From a virus: a stretch of 55,999 nucleotides of DNA. Under the pieces are notes generated by a model. That model did not search any database, was not told the DNA's origin, and was given only the letters and a program-made list of their open reading frames with translations. Both the position numbers and the translations under genes were made by a program. Where the stretch lies: positions 1 to 55,999 of IMG/VR virus record IMGVR_UViG_3300018036_000011. One strand, given 5' to 3'. Within the stretch, counting starts at the first letter, position 1, and every line of letters starts with the position of its first letter. Below, one piece after another: positions 26,093 through 32,659 of this stretch.

Positions 26093-26908
26093 ATGTTAGA
26101 TACATTCGGATACCACCACACTTTATTAAAAGCTCGAGAGTTCTTCCTATCAAAAGGACTTATCGAAGTACCTGTTCAATCAAGACTTTCTATTCTCGCT
26201 GCTTGCGAAGATCCAAAAACAGTCAGAACTTTTGAATATGATAACATTATTTGGCCTCTTCCCCAGACTGGTCAAATGTGGCTTGAGCATGAATTGTTAA
26301 AAAACCCGACACAAGTTGGGTTTTTTTGTGTCTCCACATCATACAGAAATGAGCCAAACCCTATACCAGGTCGTCATGAAAAGATCTTCCCAATGCTTGA
26401 GTTTGAAATGAAGGGTAATCAGGAAGACCTTATTCAGTTTGAAATCGACTTTGTTGAGTTTTTACTTGGTGAGAAGTCTATTGAAGTAGACTATGAGGAC
26501 ATGAGTGCAAAGTATGGTGTTTCTATTTTAGAGAATGAGCATGAGGAGCAAATCTGCAAAGACCATTCTGCTTCTACTATCCTAAAAGATTTCCCTAGAA
26601 GAACCAGCCCTTTCTGGAATATGAGAAGACATGATGGGACAAAAGAACACTACAAGAAAGTAGATGTTCTTATTGATGGTATTGAAACCATAGGTTCAGC
26701 AGAGAGAGCAGTAAGTGTTGAAGAAATGAAAGAGGACTTCTACACAATTTCTGATGGTGAATATGCAGAGCTTCTATTTGAGAAGTTTGGCAAAGAGCGT
26801 GTAGAAGCAGAACTTAATGAGTATCTATCAAACGATTTCTTTGAGCGTTTTGGTGGTGGTATTGGCATGACCAGATTAGCTCAAGCATATAACAGAAGAT
26901 TCCTCTAA
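26093..26908 (+). CDS. Class II aminoacyl-tRNA-synthetase-like catalytic core (Asp/Asn/Lys type)
   Basis: The 271-residue protein has the class II fold signatures without an anticodon-binding domain. Motif 2 appears as VSTSYRNEPNPIPGRHEKIF followed by PMLEFEMKG near residues 80-110 (the fRxE arginine is present). Motif 3 appears as FGGGIGMTRLAQA near the C-terminus. A full synthetase would have about 150 further residues at the N-terminus. Stand-alone cores of this type include EpmA (attaches beta-lysine to EF-P) and archaeal asparagine synthetase. It could adenylate an amino acid for a non-tRNA acceptor. The ATG follows AAAGGAATTGT. A terminator-like hairpin sits inside the gene at 26299-26327. 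Confidence 0.8.
   Translation: MLDTFGYHHTLLKAREFFLSKGLIEVPVQSRLSILAACEDPKTVRTFEYDNIIWPLPQTGQMWLEHELLKNPTQVGFFCVSTSYRNEPNPIPGRHEKIFPMLEFEMKGNQEDLIQFEIDFVEFLLGEKSIEVDYEDMSAKYGVSILENEHEEQICKDHSASTILKDFPRRTSPFWNMRRHDGTKEHYKKVDVLIDGIETIGSAERAVSVEEMKEDFYTISDGEYAELLFEKFGKERVEAELNEYLSNDFFERFGGGIGMTRLAQAYNRRFL
26299..26327 (+). terminator. Terminator-like hairpin inside the synthetase-like gene
   Basis: AAAAAACCCGAC pairs with GTTGGGTTTTTT (one G-T pair) across the loop ACAA, followed by a run of seven T. This is a textbook intrinsic terminator, yet it lies within codons about 70-79 of the open reading frame (encoding KNPTQVGFF). Transcription might be partly ended here unless ribosomes or NusG-type factors prevent it. 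Structure seen directly; activity is inferred. Confidence 0.5.
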
Positions 26909-26980
26909 TACTTTATTTGTCCTTTTCTACTCTCTGAATCATATAAGAAATGATATATACAGAGACAAAGGATAAACTAA

Positions 26981-27733
26981 ATGGAACAGAAAATTGCTTG
27001 TGAAGCCATTGTAGAGGCAATTAAGAAAGACAATGCTCGTAAAGGGTCGAAGAGGAAAAAAGTAGACCATTGGAAAAAGGCTGCTTGTGCTTCTTTAGAA
27101 ATCAAGAAGATGGGCAATGCAAGATGGACAGCGATCTTGGAGTATGGCTATAAGAACCAATACTTCAAAAAAGATATGTATGGAGATAAAGAGATTCTCT
27201 CTCTTGCTGATAAAGCTCCTATTCTGGACTTCTTATCTTCTGAGAAGCCTATTGTAGAAGAACCTAAACCACCTGCTAATGAGAAAAGAGATTCTAAGGG
27301 ATATAAGCCCTCAGATTATCTTTCAGGGAATATTCTCAAGACTTCTGCCACTAGACCTAAATCTATCAAAGAAAACAGCCACAGAGCAGATTACGCACCC
27401 AGAGAGGGTGATCTTATGTGGGCTATCTATCCAGATGGAAAATTAGTCCATGTTGAAATCCAAGAGGTCAGCTTTGGGCTTCATGTAGTACCTATGAACA
27501 AAAAAGATGGTCATTGGAGCTACCTTACCTCAAATGATGTATTTGAAGATAAAGACTCTGCAAAGAATGCCCAGAGCGAGAGAGTTATATCCAGAGACAA
27601 AAAAGGTATCTATTGGTCAAAAGACGCAATGGGTCAGGAAGAATATGCCTTGTTCAAAGAGTATGAGGAACACAGGGAAGAGTTTAAAAGATTTTTAGAA
27701 AGTAAGAGCAATGAATCTAACGAAAATAGTTAA
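26981..27733 (+). CDS. Hypothetical protein
   Basis: A 250-residue charged protein. The N-terminal 60 residues are helical and basic, the middle is a proline/lysine linker (EEPKPPANEKRD), and the C-terminal part has a beta-containing domain (GDLMWAIYPDGKLVHVEIQE). The ATG follows ACAAAGGATAAACTAA. It begins a three-gene plus-strand run: its last 23 bases overlap the first of two paralogues. No family recognised. Confidence 0.6.
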   Translation: MEQKIACEAIVEAIKKDNARKGSKRKKVDHWKKAACASLEIKKMGNARWTAILEYGYKNQYFKKDMYGDKEILSLADKAPILDFLSSEKPIVEEPKPPANEKRDSKGYKPSDYLSGNILKTSATRPKSIKENSHRADYAPREGDLMWAIYPDGKLVHVEIQEVSFGLHVVPMNKKDGHWSYLTSNDVFEDKDSAKNAQSERVISRDKKGIYWSKDAMGQEEYALFKEYEEHREEFKRFLESKSNESNENS

Positions 27734-28163
27734 TGGTAAAAGGTCTATAAAGAAACTACCTCATTGGTATTGTCTTCAAAAAAGCACTCCAGAAAGCTGG
27801 TTTGAAAGGTGGATTACTTTCACCTGCCATTTAATGGTAGAGCTTGGGTTTAAAGTTCAAAAAGATACAGGAACTGTAAAGTTAAAAGGTATTGGATATA
27901 GTCAATACGTTATTTTTGAACACAAAGATATAGGAGAACTCTCTTTCTATTTTGAAAGGAAAAGAGTTCAAGAAGGTGGGATTATCACCATTAAAGACGT
28001 TATTAATGCAGGAGATGATTTTACCATTGAGGTAGAAATTAACACAGTCGCTAATTGTAAACTAAACCCTAATTCTTCCCCATACATGAGCAGGATAGAT
28101 GTGGGAAGTTCAATGATTGAGACAATCAGAAAATTTTGGATAGAAAAGTCAAAAAAGCAATGA
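27711..28163 (+). CDS. Hypothetical protein, tandem paralogue A
   Basis: A 150-residue protein, closely related to the next gene. Both start with an 'xIVNGKRSIKKLPxWYxxxKSTPExWFERW' segment and end with 'PYMSRxDVGxxxIxxIRxxW'. The conserved W, Y and R pattern suggests a nucleic-acid or protein-binding fold, but I know no match. It overlaps the upstream gene by 23 bases and the following paralogue by the ATGA signal. Confidence 0.65.
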   Translation: MNLTKIVNGKRSIKKLPHWYCLQKSTPESWFERWITFTCHLMVELGFKVQKDTGTVKLKGIGYSQYVIFEHKDIGELSFYFERKRVQEGGIITIKDVINAGDDFTIEVEINTVANCKLNPNSSPYMSRIDVGSSMIETIRKFWIEKSKKQ

Positions 28164-28603
28164 ATATAACGGAAATAGTTAATGGTAAAAGGTCTATAAA
28201 GAAACTGCCTCGTTGGTACTCCTGTAATAAAAGTACCCCAGAAAGATGGTTTGAAAGGTGGGCTAAATTCACTGATGATTTAATGATAGAGCTTGGATTT
28301 GAATCCTTACAAGATTCAGACATTATGAAGTTTGGTAAAGGCAAGGCATGGAGCAGAGTTCTTAATTTTGAACATAAAGAAATAGGCTCAATTGAAATCA
28401 CTCTTGAAAGAAAGAGGTCTCAAGATGGAGGATTGATCATCGTTAGGAACACAGCCATACCAACAGATGGTGCTGTTGAGGTAGATATTAACACAGTCCT
28501 CAAGAATCCATCTATTAACCACAACAATCCCTATATGAGTAGGGTAGATGTTGGAAATGCAATAATCAGCTCTATTAGACTCATCTGGCGAAAAAACCAA
28601 TAA
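28160..28603 (+). CDS. Hypothetical protein, tandem paralogue B
   Basis: A 147-residue copy of the preceding protein. I start it at the ATG at 28160 that overlaps the upstream stop (ATGA) rather than at the ATG at 28136 inside the previous gene; the chosen start aligns with the start of paralogue A (MNxTxIVNGKRSIKKLP). The first 25 bases after the start are almost identical between the two genes, pointing to a fairly recent tandem duplication or gene conversion at the 5' end. Function unknown. Confidence 0.65.
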   Translation: MNITEIVNGKRSIKKLPRWYSCNKSTPERWFERWAKFTDDLMIELGFESLQDSDIMKFGKGKAWSRVLNFEHKEIGSIEITLERKRSQDGGLIIVRNTAIPTDGAVEVDINTVLKNPSINHNNPYMSRVDVGNAIISSIRLIWRKNQ

Positions 28604-28617
28604 GACTATTTTAGGTG

Positions 28618-28634
28618 GAGTATAAATAGACTAC
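28618..28634 (-). promoter_or_regulatory. Orphan copy of the TAGTCTATTTATAC motif
   Basis: Minus-strand TGTAGTCTATTTATACTC in the 38-base gap between two convergent genes. Unlike the other copies it has no start codon about 40 bases downstream. It may be left over from a rearrangement that moved a minus-strand gene away, or be an antisense start. Confidence 0.35.
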
Positions 28635-28641
28635 AAAGACC

Positions 28642-29268
28642 TTAGATCTTTGTAAGAAGAAGCCTCTCAAAGTGGAGTCTGTCTCCTCTGTTTAGTTTCT
28701 GCTCAAGCAGGTTCTTTATCTGCTTCTCAGTCAGAGCTTCTTGATTCTCTATCTTTCTTAAATTCTTTGCTTTAGAGAAGTCGCAGTTGTCGAATCGACC
28801 AGAGATAAGCCTAACACCTGTGAAGTCTGTCATCCAGAATGTAGTGTTCCTGAAAACACAACTTGCAAAGATACTGTTCTTTAGAGAGCCTTTAGAGTAA
28901 TGAACACCTATGAACTGACATTGGAGAAAGTCACAGTTAATGAAATAGTTGTCTTTAAAACGCTGGCTTATGAACTTTACTTTTTCAAAGCTCTTGCCAT
29001 CAATTTTCAGTCCTATATTTTCTTCTGCTTCATATTCTTTATTTGAGAATGAATCAGTAAGAGCTATTTCTTGTTTCTTTTCTAATTTAGACAAGGCTGC
29101 ATCGAATTCTTCTTTAGTAATCTTACCTCCCATGTAGATTTTATTTAGAAATTTATACTCTCTATAAAAAACCTTATCCATTTCTTTTTCCAATTGGTTG
29201 AATGGGATTGAAGATGCTTTTTCAAGTCTGGCGATTCTGATCTCAAGGGATTGTATTTTATCTTTCAT
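28642..29268 (-). CDS. Pentapeptide-repeat protein with N-terminal coiled coil
   Basis: A 208-residue protein. It opens with the shared heptad segment (IQSLEIRIARLEKASS). Residues about 95-175 form a pentapeptide-repeat helix (YFINCDFLQCQFIGVHY, SIFASCVFRNTTFWMTDFTG). It ends with a helix and the sequence GDRLHFERLLLTKI, identical in all but one position to the end of the next gene upstream. Start ATG 29268 with AGAAAGAAACAAG before it. Pentapeptide proteins such as Qnr and MfpA mimic DNA and bind gyrase; whether that holds here is unknown. Confidence 0.65.
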   Translation of the reverse strand: MKDKIQSLEIRIARLEKASSIPFNQLEKEMDKVFYREYKFLNKIYMGGKITKEEFDAALSKLEKKQEIALTDSFSNKEYEAEENIGLKIDGKSFEKVKFISQRFKDNYFINCDFLQCQFIGVHYSKGSLKNSIFASCVFRNTTFWMTDFTGVRLISGRFDNCDFSKAKNLRKIENQEALTEKQIKNLLEQKLNRGDRLHFERLLLTKI

Positions 29269-29310
29269 CTTGTTTCTTTCTAAGTTTAGAATACAAAAAA
29301 ATATAGGGTC

Positions 29311-29961
29311 TTAGATCTTTGTAAGAAGAAGCTTCTCAAAGTGGAGTCTGTCTCCTCTACTAAGTTCCTGGTCAAGCAAATTACTTATCTGTTTATTAGA
29401 TAATACGTCTTTATTTAATAGTTTTAAATTCCTTGCTTTTCTAAGGTCGCATCTCTCAAATCTGACTGATTGAAGTCTAGCACCCTTAAAGTCTGTCATG
29501 TAAGCTGTGTAGTCTTTAAAAACACAAGCTAAAATAAAAGAATCTACGAAAGACCCTTTAGAATCGGATGTTTGATAAAAATTACATTCAGACAAAATAC
29601 AGTTTAAGAAATGAGTATTCTTAAGTCGCATTCTTCTAAATGTGACCTTTTCAAGATCTGATCCCTCAAACAGATTATTTGTAAACTTGCCACCTTCAAA
29701 TTCATAATTTTTGATGTCATGCTTCCCTGTCACACCACCGATAGAGTCATCCATATTCTCAAGATAGTCATGAGAATAATATTTCGTAGAATCCAAATAG
29801 TAATCATCTTCCCTAGTCAAATCATAGAAGGTCTGCTCCTTTGGGATCTTCTTATTGTACTGTTTCCTGATTATCTTTCTTAGTTCCATTTCGTCCTTTG
29901 ATGGCTTCCTGTATTTATATTCATTGAGATTATATGGGAGTGGATATTTATTTTTTGACAT
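29311..29961 (-). CDS. Pentapeptide-repeat protein, paralogue of its neighbour
   Basis: I start the gene at ATG 29961 (AAAGAGATAGAA upstream); the longer ORF would add a hydrophobic leader with no binding site. The 216-residue product has an N-terminal charged domain, then repeats (YEFEGGKFTNNLFEGSDLEK, FLNCILSECNFYQ, SFILACVFKDYTAYMTDFKG) and ends GDRLHFEKLLLTKI. The 3' ends of this gene and the next are nearly identical, including the stop region, so they arose by duplication. The N-terminal domains differ: no shared coiled coil here. Confidence 0.65.
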   Translation of the reverse strand: MSKNKYPLPYNLNEYKYRKPSKDEMELRKIIRKQYNKKIPKEQTFYDLTREDDYYLDSTKYYSHDYLENMDDSIGGVTGKHDIKNYEFEGGKFTNNLFEGSDLEKVTFRRMRLKNTHFLNCILSECNFYQTSDSKGSFVDSFILACVFKDYTAYMTDFKGARLQSVRFERCDLRKARNLKLLNKDVLSNKQISNLLDQELSRGDRLHFEKLLLTKI

Positions 29962-30021
29962 TTCTATCTCTTTCTTTAAGTTGGTTTTGTCTACATAGAG
30001 TGTGTGTATATAAATAATAAA

Positions 30022-30062
30022 AAAAAGGGCTGACCCCAAACAAATGGAAGCCAGCCCTTAGA
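30022..30062 (-). terminator. Intrinsic terminator of the ssDNA-binding-protein gene
   Basis: On the minus strand AAGGGCTG pairs with CAGCCCTT around a 19-21-base loop and is followed by a run of eight T. It lies 43 bases after the stop at 30105. A motif related to the minus-strand promoter-like element follows at 30007-30020, before the pentapeptide gene. Confidence 0.75.
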
Positions 30063-30104
30063 GCGTAGGCGAAACACCTACTTGACGAAACCAGAGTTTA
30101 TAGC

Positions 30105-30860
30105 TTAGAGCATATCCTCTAGGATGTCATCTGCATCAAAAGATGCTTGGAAACCACTGTTATTAGTAGCTGGGCTACCAACAGAGCTGTTATTTGAAGA
30201 GAACTTCTCAACAAGCTCCTCATAAGTGTAAACATTTACAGAGTCTTGGATAGTGCTATGCACAAACTGTGCTCGTTTTACAATGCTGTTAAAGAGTTCT
30301 GGCTTCTTCTCTGAAAGAGTTTTCAACAAGCTCTCTTTACGAGGTGTAAAAGTCATTTGGTGCATATCATTAGTAACAGAAATACTTAGATCATGCTGTG
30401 AGAAAGGATAATCTCGAACAAGTGCACCAAGTTGTGCAAATTTAGTCTTAGTAAAGCCGTAAGACTTTACTTCAAACTCGCCATTCTGAACTCGGTTCAT
30501 ATCAACTTGACCCTTATGGTCTAAAGGCCAAAGGACAAGAGTTGTATACGCTTTTGTACTTGCCTTTGCAGGAGAGCCATCTCGATTTGCAGGGATCCCA
30601 GGAATCTTAGCGAATCGTGGTTCACTTACAAGGAACTTACCAACACCTTTACCACCCCACATTGAAGTAATAGGGATAAGCTCTGGGTTAGTCTCATTAC
30701 CATCAGCATCTACAAATTGTAGATTACCTTCTTTTAGACCTGGCAATGCCACAAAAGAAACTCGATAGTTGTCACCCTTCTTGGGCTTAAGTTCAGTACC
30801 TTCAGTTGAAAGCTCAGAGGGAGTAGACCCTCCTAGTGTGAATGATGAAAATGACATCAT
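30105..30860 (-). CDS. Probable single-stranded DNA-binding protein
   Basis: A 251-residue protein with a beta-rich centre (NYRVSFVALPGLKEGNLQFV, YTTLVLWPLDHKGQVDMN) and a flexible Ser/Asn linker ending in FDADDILEDML. An acidic, hydrophobic C-terminal tip is typical of SSB and T7 gp2.5-like proteins, which use it to recruit replication partners. Its own strong terminator and the binding site GTAAGGAGACA suggest high expression. No clear sequence family is recognised, so the SSB call rests on layout and tail. It may start at either of two adjacent ATGs (30860 or 30857). Confidence 0.5.
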   Translation of the reverse strand: MMSFSSFTLGGSTPSELSTEGTELKPKKGDNYRVSFVALPGLKEGNLQFVDADGNETNPELIPITSMWGGKGVGKFLVSEPRFAKIPGIPANRDGSPAKASTKAYTTLVLWPLDHKGQVDMNRVQNGEFEVKSYGFTKTKFAQLGALVRDYPFSQHDLSISVTNDMHQMTFTPRKESLLKTLSEKKPELFNSIVKRAQFVHSTIQDSVNVYTYEELVEKFSSNNSSVGSPATNNSGFQASFDADDILEDML

Positions 30861-30977
30861 TGTCTCCTTACGTTATATGTTTAAAAAAAGAGCTTTGGGT
30901 TTTCAGAACTATCTGCTTTCCCTTTGCTCATAGGTCTTATACAATATATGAATAAGGAGTGAAATTATTTTTCACCT

Positions 30978-31445
30978 CTAAGAGAAATAATCAAATACCT
31001 TGAGGATGAGTTGCTTTAATTTCAAGAAGCCACCAAAGATAGACTTAAAAATAGTCTGCAAGAAAATAACTACAACAGCTAAAGTAGCAATAGCTAACAT
31101 AGTAATCTCAGGCAAGTAGTATCCTATTGCAACTAAGTCAAAGTCAGAGAGTGGAGCTGCTACTTTGGTTTTATGGCTATCTAAAATATATTCAATCTGA
31201 TTTACAGGGTTTGAACCAGCTTTGGCTTTAACCATTTTAAGATACTTTTTAAAACCAGAAGATCGAGTGACTGATGGGAAGTGCTTAAGGATATTCTTCT
31301 TTCCTGCACTATGAAATACATCTGAGACTCTTTCTTTAATCCTCACAAACTTTTTAAAGTGTTTTGAAGTGATTAAATCTATCTCAAGCATTGCCACCTT
31401 GTCCTCAAGGATAGCGATTTTCTCTGATGCTGTTAAGATCTTCAT
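30978..31445 (-). CDS. Coiled-coil protein with C-terminal membrane segment, paralogue 2
   Basis: I start it at ATG 31445, right after the TAA of the previous gene, with GGAAGC upstream; a longer frame lacks support. The 155-residue product begins MKILTASEKIAILEDKVAML, like its neighbour, continues with a basic helical part (SGFKKYLKMVKAKAGSNPVNQIEYIL) also shared, and ends with a hydrophobic helix (EITMLAIATLAVVVIFLQTI) and an amphipathic tail. It is probably membrane-bound or packaged in the virion. Function unknown. Confidence 0.6.
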   Translation of the reverse strand: MKILTASEKIAILEDKVAMLEIDLITSKHFKKFVRIKERVSDVFHSAGKKNILKHFPSVTRSSGFKKYLKMVKAKAGSNPVNQIEYILDSHKTKVAAPLSDFDLVAIGYYLPEITMLAIATLAVVVIFLQTIFKSIFGGFLKLKQLILKVFDYFS

Positions 31446-31446
31446 G

Positions 31447-32001
31447 TTAGCTTCCAGACTTGCCCATGAACCAGCCAACAATAAATGTCACTAAACTCAT
31501 CCAGAAAGCAGTTCCAATTGAGACATCAAAGAAAGCTTCTTTGTTTTGAGAACCTAGCTTCTTAATACCTGTCACATTAAGCACCCATACAACAATAGAA
31601 CCTACAAGAAGGCAAGCAACAATAAGAATCTCTGGGTTTAAAATAAACTCCATCAAGTCAAAGCTTACACGATTCATTGAAGCCATTCTTCTCTGAGCGT
31701 TATTTCTCTCTTCAAGAATAAACTTAACTTGCTTTACAGGATTAGAACCTACTTCCTTACGAAGTGCAGCTAAAGCTTTTTTAAACTCAGGTGTCTTTGA
31801 AACACGACCATACTCTTTTGCAACTCTTTTTGGACCGCCTGCTTTCTTGAAAACTTGACCTACTTTACTTTGAACACCTTTGAAAGCTTGAAGGCCTTCT
31901 GAAACCTGTTGTCTCATTTCATCAAGAATGGCTTGCTTTTCAAGTTGAGCAACTCTGTTCTCAAGAATTGCAATTTTCTCTGATGCCGTTAAATGTCTCA
32001 T
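31447..32001 (-). CDS. Coiled-coil protein with two membrane segments, paralogue 1
   Basis: The 184-residue protein begins MRHLTASEKIAILENRVAQL, which is a heptad segment shared with four other genes. It shares SKTPEFKKALAALRKEVGSN and the following KQVKFIL region with its downstream paralogue. Two hydrophobic helices follow near residues 125-145 (ILIVACLLVGSIVVWVLNV) and 160-180 (FWMSLVTFIVGWFMG). ATG 32001 follows AAAAGGAAAAAGCA, and a TAGTCTATTTATAC motif is about 42 bases upstream. Possible roles include membrane attachment of a phage structure or an internal virion protein. Confidence 0.6.
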   Translation of the reverse strand: MRHLTASEKIAILENRVAQLEKQAILDEMRQQVSEGLQAFKGVQSKVGQVFKKAGGPKRVAKEYGRVSKTPEFKKALAALRKEVGSNPVKQVKFILEERNNAQRRMASMNRVSFDLMEFILNPEILIVACLLVGSIVVWVLNVTGIKKLGSQNKEAFFDVSIGTAFWMSLVTFIVGWFMGKSGS

Positions 32002-32040
32002 TGCTTTTTCCTTTTGTTAAAGATTATAAAGGACAGCGTA

Positions 32041-32055
32041 GGTATAAATAGACTA
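32041..32055 (-). promoter_or_regulatory. Promoter-like motif TAGTCTATTTATAC
   Basis: The minus strand carries TAGTCTATTTATACC about 42 bases before the ATG at 32001. On the plus strand the same bases read TATAAATAGACTA, 44 bases ahead of the deoxynucleoside kinase gene, so use in either direction cannot be excluded. The minus-strand reading is preferred because constant spacing is found only for minus-strand genes. Confidence 0.45.
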
Positions 32056-32086
32056 TAAACGTAATATATTTTAAACAGGAGGCTGC

Positions 32087-32659
32087 ATGAGAGTTATTGT
32101 AGAGGGGTTGATTGGAGTAGGCAAAAGCACATTCACAACGGAGTTTGCAAGAATACATAAGCTAAACCCAATGTATGAGTCTGTTGATGATAATCCTTTT
32201 CTCTCAAAGTTCTATTCAGACCCAGAGAGATGGGCTTACACTCTTCAAATGCATTTCCTCTACGACAGATACTCAAAGCACCTTCCAGAGAACATCATCT
32301 TAGACAGGTCTATCTGGGGTGACCTTTGCTTTGCAAACATACTAAGAGAAGATGGTACTCTGACAGAAGAAGAGTATGAGTCTTATTTGAGCCATTCAAA
32401 AGTTTTAACAAACCATGTCCCTAAAGTAGACTTGTGTATACACCTTGATGTACCTGTCTATAAAGCAATGGACAGGATTAGTAAAAGGGGGAGAGGTTTT
32501 GAGACTTCTATTTCAGAAGATTACTTGGTTAGGCTCAAGAAAGAAATAGACTCACTCCCCTCTTTCTTACCCTCTGACATTAAGTATGTTAAAATTGATT
32601 GGGAAGACATGAGCCTAGATGAAATATCTAGATATATTTCAAATATAGATTTAAAATAA
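32087..32659 (+). CDS. Deoxynucleoside kinase
   Basis: A kinase of the dCK/dGK family that phosphorylates deoxynucleosides to monophosphates using ATP. The P-loop is VEGLIGVGKST at residues 4-14; the substrate-binding ERS/DRS element is IILDRSIWGD near residue 71, and the lid-type segment RISKRGRGFE lies near 128. At 190 residues it is slightly short but normal for bacterial and phage members. The ATG follows AGGAGGCTGC. It complements thyX and RNR by salvaging nucleosides from degraded host DNA. Which base it prefers is not visible. Confidence 0.9.
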   Translation: MRVIVEGLIGVGKSTFTTEFARIHKLNPMYESVDDNPFLSKFYSDPERWAYTLQMHFLYDRYSKHLPENIILDRSIWGDLCFANILREDGTLTEEEYESYLSHSKVLTNHVPKVDLCIHLDVPVYKAMDRISKRGRGFETSISEDYLVRLKKEIDSLPSFLPSDIKYVKIDWEDMSLDEISRYISNIDLK

